Positions 21,013-29,450 of a DNA stretch of 64,000 bases are shown here, piece by piece. Origin of the DNA: Burkholderiales bacterium PBB1 (GTDB lineage Bacteria > Pseudomonadota > Gammaproteobacteria > Burkholderiales > Burkholderiaceae_C); assembly GCA_002255905.1 (NCBI GenBank), contig NKIN01000006.1, positions 1-64,000 of the forward strand, read 5' to 3'. Below the pieces are notes generated by a model, which was given only the letters and a program-made list of their open reading frames with translations, had not been told where the DNA came from and made no database searches. The translations under genes and the position numbers were made by a program. The stretch's first letter is position 1, and the number at the start of each line of letters is the position of its first letter.

Positions 21013-21693
21013 TCAGAGGCTGCCGCGCTTGCCGCGTGAGAGATCGACGCCGAGCTGCTTGAGCTTGCGGTACAGATGGGTGCGCTCGAGGCCGGTCTTT
21101 TCGGCCACCCGGGTCATGCTGCCGTTTTCCTGCGACAGGTGGAACTCGAAATAGCTCTTCTCGAAGGCGTCACGCGCTTCGCGCAGCGGGCGATCGAGGT
21201 CGAAGCTTTGCTCGGGTTGCGGGCCGTGAGAGATTGTCACGCCGGGCAAGGGTGTCACATTGCTGCCAGCAGACGCCAGCGCGTATCCCGGCTCGCCGCG
21301 CGTCGCCGCGCTGGCTTGGGTGCGCGGTGCGGGCTTGGCCAGGCCTTGTTCGACCGCGCGCAGCAACTTCTGCAAGGTGATCGGCTTCTCTAGAAACGCG
21401 ATGGCGCCGTTCTTGGTGGCTTCGACGGCGGTGTCGATCGTGCCGTGCCCGCTCATCATGATCACGGGCATCGTCAGAAGGGCACAGGCGTTCCATTCCT
21501 TGAGCAGCGTGACGCCGTCGACATCGGGCATCCAGATGTCGAGCAACACCAGATCAGGGCGGGCTCGCTCTCGGGCTGCGCGTGCCTGTGCTGCGTTTTC
21601 CGCCAGTTCGACGGAATGACCTTCGTCGGTCAGGATCTCGGACAACAGTGCTCGGATACCGAGCTCGTCGTCGACAACAAGGATGGTGGCCAT
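21013..21693 (-). CDS. NtrX-like response regulator without AAA+ domain
   Basis: This 226-residue protein has an N-terminal receiver domain (ATILVVDDELGIRALLSEIL; phosphoacceptor Asp52 in LVLLDIWMPDVDG; K in FLEKPITLQKLL) and a C-terminal Fis-type helix-turn-helix (MTRVAEKTGLERTHLYRKLK), with a linker of only about 60 residues. It lies next to the NtrY-like kinase, but the sigma54-activator AAA+ ATPase domain of classic NtrX (about 450 residues) is absent. It would therefore act without sigma54 ATPase activity. The ntrY stop codon is 6 bp upstream. Confidence 0.9.
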   Translation of the reverse strand: MATILVVDDELGIRALLSEILTDEGHSVELAENAAQARAARERARPDLVLLDIWMPDVDGVTLLKEWNACALLTMPVIMMSGHGTIDTAVEATKNGAIAFLEKPITLQKLLRAVEQGLAKPAPRTQASAATRGEPGYALASAGSNVTPLPGVTISHGPQPEQSFDLDRPLREARDAFEKSYFEFHLSQENGSMTRVAEKTGLERTHLYRKLKQLGVDLSRGKRGSL

Positions 21694-21699
21694 GAACTC

Positions 21700-24054
21700 T
21701 CAGTGCACGGTGTCGACGTGGCGGGGCGCCGCCGCGGTGTGCGCGTCTACCGGCGCGAATTTGGAAAATGATAACGAAACTTGCGCGCCTTGAACCGTCG
21801 CTGGCTCGGAGGCCGCCTCGCCGCTGCCGTGCGCCTCGGTGGAGCCGTTGTCCAGATTCACCAGCCGTACCCGCGCGCCGTGCTCGTCGGCGATCTTCTT
21901 GACGACAGCAAGCCCGAGGCCGGTGCCTTTGCTCTTGGTGGTGACGTAGGGCTCGAAGGCGCGCTTGAGTACCTTGTCGGGAAAGCCCGGGCCGTTGTCG
22001 GTGACGTGCAGACGCACCACCCGCACCGCACCCTGCTCGGTGCGGGCGACTTCAGTGCGGACCCGTACGCAGGGTTGTCGTTGGGGCTGCATCTGAGCAG
22101 GATCAGCCACGGCATCGAGGGCGTTCTGCACCAGGTTGTGAATGACCTGGCGCAGCTGTGTCGCGTCGCCGACGATCAGCGGCAGATCGGGGGCTGGGGT
22201 GAAGATCAGCGTGCCGGCCTCCTGTGCGGTGGCGTACAACGTGAGCACCTCGCCGACCAGCACGTTGAGGTCGAGCGGGTGCAGGCGTGCGGCCGGCAGC
22301 CGGGCGTAGTCGCGGAACTCGTTCACCAGCGTCTTCATGGCCTGCACCTGGTTGACGATGGTGCCGACGCTGCGTGCCAGCATCGCCTGGTCTGCGCCTT
22401 CGAGCTTGGCGGCGAGCTTGTGCTCCAGGCGCTCGGCCGACAACTGGATCGGCGTAAGCGGGTTCTTGATCTCGTGCGCGAGCCGGCGCGCGACCTCGCC
22501 CCAGGCCTCGATGCGCTGCGCAGACACCACCTCGGTGATGTCGTCGAACACCATCAGCCGCGCACCTTCTGGCATGGCCGCGCCGCGCACGAGCAGCGTC
22601 AGCGCATCGCGGTCCGGCCCGACCTGCAATTCGAACGCCTCCTGCCAATGGTCGCGCTCACCCGTATCCAGGCGATCGGCGTGCAGCTCGAAGCGTTGCC
22701 ACACTGCCGTGGCAAAGTCTTGCAGCCCATCGACCTCGGTCAGCCGCCGACCCCGGTACGCGCCCAGCGGCAAGCGCACGATGCGCGTGGCACCGGGGTT
22801 CACCGTGTCGATGCGGCCTTGGCGGTCGAACACGATCACGCCCGCGGTCAGGTTGTCGAGAATGGTCTGCAGGTTGGCTCGCGCGCCCTCGACCTGCGCC
22901 ACGCTGCGCTGGACCAGCGAGCGCGCTTCGGACAGCTGCTCGGTCATGTCGGCGAACGATCGCGTCAACCCACCCAGTTCATCGCGCGAGTCGAACACCT
23001 GCTTGGCCCCCAGGTCGCCTTGCGCGACCTGCCGGACGCCGTCTGCAAGCATGAGCAGCGGCCGCGCGATCTGGTTGGACAGCGTCAAGGCCAGCAGCAG
23101 CGCGCCGAACACCGCAAGGATCAGCGTCAGCGTCAGCGTGCCGATGTACATCTCGCGCAGACCCTCACGGGCCAGCGAGCGCTGCTGGTACTCGCGATAG
23201 GCCGTCTGCACTGCGAGTGCGTTGCTGGCCAGCGTGGTGGGCAGCCGCATCGTGATCATCAGGTAGCGTTCCTGCGGTGTCAGCGCAATGCCGGTGCTGG
23301 GCAGGTAGGCCAACGCGCGGATGCGCGCCTGTCCGGGATTCGGGCTTGCAGAGACCGCATCGCCGGGCTCTCCCGGGGTCAAGCTGTCGTCGTCCAGACC
23401 TTCGAGCTGTGCCACCGCGCGTCCGTCTCGGGCGTTGCGCAGCAGTGATGGCGAAGGCCGATCGGGCCCCAGCAACTCGGCGGATCGATCGGCCGACAGC
23501 AGCACCTGACCCATGCCGTTGACGATCGCCACGTTCTGCGCCGAGAGATCTTCGCGCAAGCGCTCGAGCGCCAGCGCCTGCACCTCGCCACGTCCTTCGC
23601 CCAGTCGATCGGCCGCCAGCTGGGTCTTGCTGGCCAGGTCGTTGACCTGGGCGTCCAGCGTGCCGCGGCCCAGCGCCAGCCCGGCATCGAGCGCGCCTTC
23701 CACCTTGACGTCGAACCAGCTCTCGATGCCGCGCGAGACGAACTGGTAGCTCACGGTGTAGATCAGCAGACCGGGCAGCACGCCGACCAGTGCGAAGATG
23801 GCGGCCAGCTTCAGCAGCAGCCGGCTGCCGAACTTGCCCCGCTGTACGCGCACCAGCAGCCGCGTGGCGGCAATGCCGATCACGAGCATCAGCAGGCCGG
23901 CGACCAGCAGGTTGACCCAGAACAGCCACTGGAAGTGCTTTTCGTAGAACAGCCGGTTGTCGGTGGCGATCGACAGCAAGAAGGCCAGCACCATGGCGAC
24001 ACCCGTCGCCGCGACCAACGCGACGATCAGCGCCCAGCGGGTGGACTTCTTCAT
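21700..24054 (-). CDS. ntrY: NtrY-like sensor histidine kinase
   Basis: This 784-residue membrane histidine kinase has N-terminal membrane segments (about 8-30, 42-65, 85-103 and 303-325), a HAMP domain (about 325-378), a PAS domain (about 395-510), and the dimerisation/H-box at His527 in VARRLAHEIKNPLTPIQLSA. The ATP-binding domain follows with NLVQNALDAVAD and GTGLGLAVVKKIADEH. It is the kinase of the rsmB-DUF4390-ntrY-ntrX block and probably senses redox or nitrogen state in the related NtrYX systems. The specific input is unknown. Confidence 0.93.
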   Translation of the reverse strand: MKKSTRWALIVALVAATGVAMVLAFLLSIATDNRLFYEKHFQWLFWVNLLVAGLLMLVIGIAATRLLVRVQRGKFGSRLLLKLAAIFALVGVLPGLLIYTVSYQFVSRGIESWFDVKVEGALDAGLALGRGTLDAQVNDLASKTQLAADRLGEGRGEVQALALERLREDLSAQNVAIVNGMGQVLLSADRSAELLGPDRPSPSLLRNARDGRAVAQLEGLDDDSLTPGEPGDAVSASPNPGQARIRALAYLPSTGIALTPQERYLMITMRLPTTLASNALAVQTAYREYQQRSLAREGLREMYIGTLTLTLILAVFGALLLALTLSNQIARPLLMLADGVRQVAQGDLGAKQVFDSRDELGGLTRSFADMTEQLSEARSLVQRSVAQVEGARANLQTILDNLTAGVIVFDRQGRIDTVNPGATRIVRLPLGAYRGRRLTEVDGLQDFATAVWQRFELHADRLDTGERDHWQEAFELQVGPDRDALTLLVRGAAMPEGARLMVFDDITEVVSAQRIEAWGEVARRLAHEIKNPLTPIQLSAERLEHKLAAKLEGADQAMLARSVGTIVNQVQAMKTLVNEFRDYARLPAARLHPLDLNVLVGEVLTLYATAQEAGTLIFTPAPDLPLIVGDATQLRQVIHNLVQNALDAVADPAQMQPQRQPCVRVRTEVARTEQGAVRVVRLHVTDNGPGFPDKVLKRAFEPYVTTKSKGTGLGLAVVKKIADEHGARVRLVNLDNGSTEAHGSGEAASEPATVQGAQVSLSFSKFAPVDAHTAAAPRHVDTVH

Positions 24055-24071
24055 CGGTGGCAGGAGCGACC

Positions 24072-24686
24072 TCAGGGCGCCGTGACGCGCTGGGTCTTCT
24101 CGATCAGCAGGTTCCAGTCGGGCTGCCCGCCGATGCCGATCTGCATGGCACGGGGCAGCATGCCGGTGTCCAGCTTGTAGCTGAACTCAACGTACAGGGC
24201 CTCGCTGTCGCTGATCTGGCCGGGCTCCGCCAGCTTCCAGCGCCCGATGCGGCTGACCGTGGTCACCGCGTCATTCAGGTTCTCGAAGCTCTGACTCAGC
24301 CCGCCGAAACTCACGCGGTAGTTGCGCGTCAGCGGCTGGTAGGAGAGGCGCCAGGTCCGCGACGCCGAGGCCACGCGACGGTCGCGCCAGTAACGGCGGT
24401 TGTGATACAGCGAGGCGTCGGCGACGAAGTACAGCGGCACGCCCTTGTGCAATGCGTCTTCGACCGGATGCGGCAAGTCGAAGCGCACCGCGACGTCGAG
24501 CAGCAGCCCTTCGTCGCTGCGCGTCATCTTGAACTGGCTCAGCTCAGGCGCCTGGGTCAGCAGGCTCCAGCACGTGGCTGAGCCGAGCAACAGGACAGCG
24601 GCAAGTCCGCGCGTCCAAAGCCACCACCACCGGGCGAACATCGCGCCCGGCGGGTGGGGGCAGCCATTCGTCGGGTTGCGATGCAC
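24072..24686 (-). CDS. DUF4390 domain protein
   Basis: This protein has up to 204 residues, an N-terminal membrane anchor (LAAVLLLGSATCWSLL) and a beta-rich extracytoplasmic domain, starting ELSQFKMTRSDEGLLLDVAVRFDLP and ending GQPDWNLLIEKTQRV, typical of DUF4390. Function is unknown. It is conserved between rsmB and ntrY in Burkholderiales, suggesting a link to NtrY sensing. Two starts are possible: ATG at 24686, or an inner Met (about 24641) at MFARWWWLW, which gives a shorter N-terminus and a better membrane anchor. Confidence 0.85.
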   Translation of the reverse strand: MHRNPTNGCPHPPGAMFARWWWLWTRGLAAVLLLGSATCWSLLTQAPELSQFKMTRSDEGLLLDVAVRFDLPHPVEDALHKGVPLYFVADASLYHNRRYWRDRRVASASRTWRLSYQPLTRNYRVSFGGLSQSFENLNDAVTTVSRIGRWKLAEPGQISDSEALYVEFSYKLDTGMLPRAMQIGIGGQPDWNLLIEKTQRVTAP

Positions 24687-24694
24687 GATCGGTC

Positions 24695-26047
24695 TCAGGG
24701 TTTGTGGAGCAGGGCGTAGAAGAAACCATCGCCATCGAGGGCGGGCTCGTGCCGCGCTGCGGCAGCTTCATTGTCGGGCAGGGGCAGCAGATGACCGGGT
24801 GAAGCGGGTGTGTCCGAGAGCAACGCGCCGCTTTGGCGTTGCAAAAAAGCATCGACCTGCGCCTGCCCCTCGGCCTTGAAGACGGAGCAGGTGCAGTACA
24901 GCATCCGACCGCCGGGCTTCAGTAAGGGCCACAGCGCGTCGAGCAGCCGGGACTGCAGCGCGGCCAGCGCGGTCACGTCGCTGGCCCGACGCAGCCAGCG
25001 CACGTCCGGGTGGCGGCGCACGATGCCCGATGCGGTGCATGGTGCGTCGAGCAGGATCGCATCGAAGGCGCGCCCGTCCCACCAGGTTTCGGGCTGACCG
25101 GCATCGCCCACCTGAGTCGCTGCCTGCAGGCGCAGGCGACGCAGCGTGTCGTCGACCCGGCTCAGTCGCGCGGCGTCCTGGTCGAGTGCCAGCAGGTCCA
25201 GGTCGGCCAGCTCCAGCAGATGAGCCGTCTTGCCGCCCGGCGCGGCACACGCGTCGAGTACCCGGGCGCCGCGCGGCAGCGAGGCACCGGCCAGCAGCAA
25301 AGGGGCTGCCAGCTGGGCGGCGGCGTCCTGCACCGAGACATCGCCATCGGCAAATCCTGGCAGGCGGCCAACCGGGCAAGGCGCGTCCAGCAACACCCCG
25401 TGTGCCCCGACGGCCCTGCCCGGCAGGCCGGCCTGGCCCAGGCGGGCCAGGTAGGCCTCGACACTGCCGCGTCGGGTGTTGACGCGCAGCGTCATCGGCG
25501 GGCGGCGGTCATTGGCCGCCAGCAGGGACTGCCAGTGGCTGGGCCAGTCGGCCTGCAGGCGCTGAACCCACCACTCGGGATGGTTGGTGCGCCCGGCGAC
25601 CGTGCGTTGCGCGACCTCGAGCACCGCGGCTTGCTCACGCACAAAGCGCCGCAGCACCGCGTTGACGAACCCCGCGCTGGCGGGCAGCCGCTGGCGCGCG
25701 ACGGTGACCGCGTGATCGACCAGCGTGTGATCAGGGTACGGCACCTCCCCGTCGGGCCACAGCAGCGCCAGTGCGGTCAACAGGAGTGCGTCGAGGGCCT
25801 TGGGCGGCGCTTTGGGTGCCAGCCAGGCGCGAGCGGCCTGGGCTTGCCCGAGGCGACGCAGCACGTGAAAGCTGAGCGCCTGCACGCCCGGACGCGCCTC
25901 GGCCGGACACTGCGCCAGCGCCTCGGTCAGTGAGCGTCCCGCACGCACTGCCGCGACGGCATCGGCGGTGTGGTCTAGCAGCTGGGACAACGGCGGCGCG
26001 GTGCGCGCGACGACGCCGGAGGGTCGCGCAGGGGCAGGGGCATTCAC
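24695..26047 (-). CDS. rsmB: 16S rRNA (cytosine-967-C5)-methyltransferase RsmB
   Basis: This 450-residue protein has an N-terminal NusB-like domain (about residues 15-150), then the SAM-dependent Rossmann methyltransferase domain. The SAM-binding stretch VLDACAAPGGKTAHLLELAD and the catalytic cysteines in LDAPCTASGIVRRHPDVRWL and LYCTCSVF are in place. It methylates C967 of 16S rRNA. It begins the DUF4390-ntrY-ntrX block on the minus strand and is divergent from folE across 60 bp. Confidence 0.95.
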   Translation of the reverse strand: MNAPAPARPSGVVARTAPPLSQLLDHTADAVAAVRAGRSLTEALAQCPAEARPGVQALSFHVLRRLGQAQAARAWLAPKAPPKALDALLLTALALLWPDGEVPYPDHTLVDHAVTVARQRLPASAGFVNAVLRRFVREQAAVLEVAQRTVAGRTNHPEWWVQRLQADWPSHWQSLLAANDRRPPMTLRVNTRRGSVEAYLARLGQAGLPGRAVGAHGVLLDAPCPVGRLPGFADGDVSVQDAAAQLAAPLLLAGASLPRGARVLDACAAPGGKTAHLLELADLDLLALDQDAARLSRVDDTLRRLRLQAATQVGDAGQPETWWDGRAFDAILLDAPCTASGIVRRHPDVRWLRRASDVTALAALQSRLLDALWPLLKPGGRMLYCTCSVFKAEGQAQVDAFLQRQSGALLSDTPASPGHLLPLPDNEAAAARHEPALDGDGFFYALLHKP

Positions 26048-26107
26048 GGAGCAAGTCTACGGGCAGGTGGGTGCCAGGGCGACTCCAGGTGGGTTACGCT
26101 TGAAGGG

Positions 26108-26872
26108 ATGAAGCCCGAAACGCCGCCCATGCCCCTGCGCTCTTCACCGGACTCACGTCCCTCCATCTTCAAGAACGATGACGAGCTGGCGCAGCTGAGC
26201 GCGTCACAGCGCATCCGCTACCGGCTGGTGGGCGCCGATTGCCGCTACCACGCCAACGACAACATCTCGGCCTTCATCAAGGAAGGCGAGCTGGATGAAT
26301 TGAAGGCCGAAGTCCAGGCCAAGCTCCAGGAGGTTCTGGAGGCGCTGGTCATCGACACCGAAAGCGACCACAACACCCACGACACTGCCAAGCGCGTGGC
26401 GAAGATGTTCCTGACCGAGGTGTTCAAGGGCCGCTACACGCCGATGCCCGACGTGACCGAGTTCCCGAACATCACGCGTCTCAATGAGTTGATGATCGTC
26501 GGCCCGGTCACCGTGCGCAGTGCCTGCTCGCACCACCTGTGCCCGATCATGGGTCGGGTGTGGATGGGCATCCTGCCGAACGAGCACTCGAACCTGATCG
26601 GCCTGTCGAAGTACGCCCGCATCTGCGAGTGGATCATGAGCCGGCCGCAGATCCAGGAAGAGGCGGTGACGATGCTGGCCAACGAATTGCAGCGCCGGGT
26701 CAAGCCCGACGGCCTGGCGATCGTGATGGAGGCCGATCACTTCTGCATGCACTGGCGAGGCGTCAAGGACACCAGCGCCAAGATGATCAACAGCGTGATG
26801 CGGGGCTCGTTCCTGAAGGATGCCAACCTGCGGCGCGAATTCCTGTCGCTGCTCGATCGCCAGAAGACCTGA
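26108..26872 (+). CDS. folE: GTP cyclohydrolase I
   Basis: This 254-residue enzyme makes dihydroneopterin triphosphate from GTP, the first step to folate. The zinc ligands are visible: Cys140 and His143 in VRSACSHHLCPIMGRVWMG, and Cys213 in ADHFCMHWRG. The protein has a roughly 40-residue N-terminal extension relative to minimal enzymes. Start at the ATG at 26108; a second Met (MPLRSS) a few codons later is possible. It is divergent from rsmB and followed by the BLUF gene at 33 bp. Confidence 0.96.
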   Translation: MKPETPPMPLRSSPDSRPSIFKNDDELAQLSASQRIRYRLVGADCRYHANDNISAFIKEGELDELKAEVQAKLQEVLEALVIDTESDHNTHDTAKRVAKMFLTEVFKGRYTPMPDVTEFPNITRLNELMIVGPVTVRSACSHHLCPIMGRVWMGILPNEHSNLIGLSKYARICEWIMSRPQIQEEAVTMLANELQRRVKPDGLAIVMEADHFCMHWRGVKDTSAKMINSVMRGSFLKDANLRREFLSLLDRQKT

Positions 26873-26905
26873 CATGCCACCCCTCAATTCACCTTGGAGA
26901 ATTTC

Positions 26906-27331
26906 ATGCTCGTGCGCCTGATGTACGTCAGCCGCGCGTCCGACTCGGTGAACCAGAACGAGTTGGTCGCGATCCTGAAGCGGTCCAAAGCCAACAACGT
27001 GGGCCTCGGCATCACCGGGGTGCTGTGTTTTTCAGCCGGCATCTTTCTCCAGGTGATCGAGGGCGGCCGATCCGCCGTCAGCGCGCTGTACAACAAGATC
27101 GCCAATGACCCCCGCCACCACGATGTGGTGCTGCTGAGCTACGAAGAAATCGGTGAACGCAACTTCGCTGGCTGGTCGATGGGTCGCGCCAATCTGACGG
27201 GGCTGAATCCGGCGCTGGTGATGAAGTACTCCGAGTCCGCGCTGCTGAACCCCTATGCGGTGTCCGGCAAGATGTCCATGGCCTTGTTCAACGAAATGGT
27301 CGCCTCGGCGGCCATCATCTGCGACAGCTGA
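26906..27331 (+). CDS. Stand-alone BLUF blue-light sensor protein
   Basis: This 141-residue protein is a single BLUF domain (flavin-based blue-light sensor) with no output domain. Key residues match AppA spacing: Tyr7 (LMYVSRAS), Asn31 and Gln49 (FLQVIEG), with the pattern GITGVLCFS. BLUF domains bind FAD and rearrange hydrogen bonds around this Tyr/Gln pair on illumination. The ATG at 26906 is preceded by GGAG; a TTG at 26894 is rejected. It lies 33 bp after folE (possibly cotranscribed) and is convergent with the LemA-like gene. Confidence 0.92.
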   Translation: MLVRLMYVSRASDSVNQNELVAILKRSKANNVGLGITGVLCFSAGIFLQVIEGGRSAVSALYNKIANDPRHHDVVLLSYEEIGERNFAGWSMGRANLTGLNPALVMKYSESALLNPYAVSGKMSMALFNEMVASAAIICDS

Positions 27332-27335
27332 CCTG

Positions 27336-27367
27336 ATACCCGGGCTGCCCTGCAGCCGGATCGGTAT
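27336..27367. terminator. Bidirectional terminator-like hairpin between BLUF and LemA-like genes
   Basis: The whole 36-bp gap between the convergent stops is a hairpin: ATACC...GGTAT arms around GGCTGC cct GCAGCC. There is no U-run, so it may act as a structural barrier rather than a strong Rho-independent terminator. Confidence 0.5.
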
Positions 27368-27913
27368 TCAAAGCGTGCCAGCCGCCTGAAAACCGAACAC
27401 GGTGGCCACCACCCTGGTGGGGAACTGCCGGATCGCATCGTTGTAGGTTTTCGTTGCCAGATTGAACTGGCTGCGGGCAAATGCCAGGGTGTTGTCGGCG
27501 GCAGCCAGTTGTTCGGTATTTGCCTCGATCTCGAGCCCGCTCAGGCGCTGTTGCCGCGCCGGAAGCTCGGCTTGCAGCCTCTGCCGGGCAGCCATCAGCG
27601 CCTCTTCGGCCAGCCGCAACGCAGTGGCTGCACTGCCAGCGCTGGGCCGGGCCCGCAGGCCGTCGCAGGCGGATTGCAGTTGCGCACAGGCCAGCAACAC
27701 CGCGTCATGCAGCGCAGTCGCCTGATCGAGCACCGCGTTCAACCCCAGTGCCCACTGCATCAGCAGTGCATGGCGATGCTGCACCTGGGCGTCGACCGGG
27801 GCGAAGGCCTTCGCGATGTCGTCGCGCAGCGCGATCAACCGGTTGTAGGCGCCGACGGCCCAGAACACCAGCACCGCGCAACCCACCAGCGTGGCAATCT
27901 GCGCATCGGTCAT
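27368..27913 (-). CDS. LemA-like membrane protein
   Basis: This 181-residue protein has one N-terminal membrane segment (about residues 5-25) and then a long helical region typical of LemA: YNRLIALRDDIAKAFAPVDAQ (LemA core YNxLVxLRNxVxxAWxxIDVQ), a conserved tail with FARSQFNLATKTYNDAIRQF and FGF. The divergent middle, low in the usual LemA positions, makes this a distant member. LemA proteins are of poorly known function, often with membrane stress or septal roles. The ATG at 27913 fits the membrane segment best. proA is 37 bp upstream on the same strand. Confidence 0.78.
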   Translation of the reverse strand: MTDAQIATLVGCAVLVFWAVGAYNRLIALRDDIAKAFAPVDAQVQHRHALLMQWALGLNAVLDQATALHDAVLLACAQLQSACDGLRARPSAGSAATALRLAEEALMAARQRLQAELPARQQRLSGLEIEANTEQLAAADNTLAFARSQFNLATKTYNDAIRQFPTRVVATVFGFQAAGTL

Positions 27914-27950
27914 CGCGGGTGCCCGCCGTGCTGCTGCGCCCTGCGCAGGG

Positions 27951-29231
27951 TCAAGTGCGCACCTCACCCTGCCCCAGCACCACCCACTTCAGCGAGGTCA
28001 GCCCTTCCAGGCCGACCGGGCCGCGTGCATGCAGCTTGTCGGTGCTGATGCCGATCTCGGCGCCCAGGCCATATTCGAAGCCGTCGGCAAAGCGCGTGCT
28101 GGTGTTCACCATCACGCTCGACGAATCGACCTCGCGCAGAAAGCGCATCGCGCTGGGGTGGTGTTCGGTCAGGATCGCGTCGGTGTGGTGCGAGCTGTAC
28201 CGGTTGATGTGCGCGATCGCCGCATCGAGGTCGGCGACCACGGCGATGCTGATGATGGGCGCGAGGTACTCCTCGAACCAGTCCTGCTCGGTGGCCGCCA
28301 CCAGCTTCGCGTTCGGCACTTTTGCCAGCAGCGCGAGGCTCGCCGCATCCCCACGCATCTCGACACCCTTGGCAGCGAACACTGCGCCAATGCGTGGCAG
28401 GAATTCTGCGGCGATGTCCGAGTGAACCAGCAGCGACTCGGCCGCGTTGCAGGGGCTGTATTTCTGCGTCTTCGCGTTGTCGGTCACCTTCAGCGCCAAT
28501 GCCATGTCGGCGCTGGCATCGACATACACGTGGCAATTGCCGTCCAGGTGCTTGATGACGGGTACCTTGGCTTCGCGCGAGATGCGCTCGATCAGCCCCT
28601 TGCCGCCGCGAGGAATGATGACGTCGACCGATTCTGGCGAGGTGATCAGCAAGCCCACCGCCGTGCGATCGGTGGTCTCGACCAGTTGCACCGCATCGGG
28701 TGGGAGCGCGGCTTCGGCCAGTGCGGCCTGCACCCGTTTCCACAGCGCGAGGTTGGAGTGGATGGCTTCCGAGCCGCCGCGCAGGATGCAGGCATTGCCG
28801 CTCTTGATGGCCAGCGACGCCGCCTCGATCGTCACGTTGGGCCGGCTCTCGTAGATCATCGCGAACACACCGAGTGGTACCCGCATCTGGCCCACCGAGA
28901 TGCCGCTGGGGCGCTGGCGCAGGTGCGTGATCTCGCCGATCGGGTCGGGCATGGCCGCGATCTGCTCGCAGCCTTCGGCCACCGTCTCGATGATCTTGGG
29001 TGTGAGCTTCAGCCGATCAAGCAGCGGGCCTGAGGTGCCCGCGGCCGTGGCAGCCTGCAGATCCAGCGCATTGGCACTGACCAGTGCCTCGACATCTGCG
29101 CGCAGCAGCCGGGCCAATGCGATCAGGGCGTGGTTCTTCGCTGCGGTGGATGCCGCTGCCATGCGGCCACTGGCCGCGCGAGCGGAGGCGCCCATGCGGG
29201 CAATGACTTCTTTCAGGTCGGCTGAGCTCAT
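27951..29231 (-). CDS. proA: Glutamate-5-semialdehyde dehydrogenase (gamma-glutamyl phosphate reductase)
   Basis: This 426-residue enzyme makes glutamate-5-semialdehyde for proline synthesis. Landmarks are [57 protein letters not shown], and the catalytic Cys in [13 protein letters not shown] ([14 protein letters not shown]). Length is normal. Start at the ATG at 29231 ([13 protein letters not shown]). It sits 37 bp upstream of the LemA-like gene on the same strand; proB is not in the window. Confidence 0.96.
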   Translation of the reverse strand: MSSADLKEVIARMGASARAASGRMAAASTAAKNHALIALARLLRADVEALVSANALDLQAATAAGTSGPLLDRLKLTPKIIETVAEGCEQIAAMPDPIGEITHLRQRPSGISVGQMRVPLGVFAMIYESRPNVTIEAASLAIKSGNACILRGGSEAIHSNLALWKRVQAALAEAALPPDAVQLVETTDRTAVGLLITSPESVDVIIPRGGKGLIERISREAKVPVIKHLDGNCHVYVDASADMALALKVTDNAKTQKYSPCNAAESLLVHSDIAAEFLPRIGAVFAAKGVEMRGDAASLALLAKVPNAKLVAATEQDWFEEYLAPIISIAVVADLDAAIAHINRYSSHHTDAILTEHHPSAMRFLREVDSSSVMVNTSTRFADGFEYGLGAEIGISTDKLHARGPVGLEGLTSLKWVVLGQGEVRT

Positions 29232-29308
29232 GATTCGGATTGTCCCAAATTCGCTTTCCCTCCACCTTCGCACTGGGCTGCCAAGGGCGCGGGGTGACCG
29301 GCTCCGCT

Positions 29309-29374
29309 CATGTCCCCCAGGCCGGGTCACCGCCCAAACGCTTCGGGTGCGACCGATCCGGCCCGGGGGACATG
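29309..29374. repeat. Imperfect long palindrome (REP-like) downstream of the efflux operon
   Basis: Two 17-nt arms (catgtcccccaggccgg at 29309-29325 and its complement with one mismatch at 29358-29374) enclose a 32-bp spacer that can pair further (CCC...GGG). It lies between proA's start and the stop of the efflux outer-membrane gene, with no U-run. It could be a repetitive extragenic palindrome or a terminator-like barrier; whether it repeats in the genome cannot be seen here. Confidence 0.6.
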
Positions 29375-29450
29375 AACGCAACACAGCAGCCCGCCGCAGC
29401 GCTCCCTCGCTGACTAAGGTTGACGGGATATGTTTAAACGCGCGTTGGCA

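Noticed and set aside
26894..26905. Earlier TTG start for the BLUF gene
   Set aside because: The ATG at 26906 has a GGAG ribosome-binding site and fits the BLUF N-terminus better.
29232..29450. Small gene in the proA-efflux interval
   Set aside because: The interval is dominated by the palindrome; no start with a ribosome-binding site was seen.
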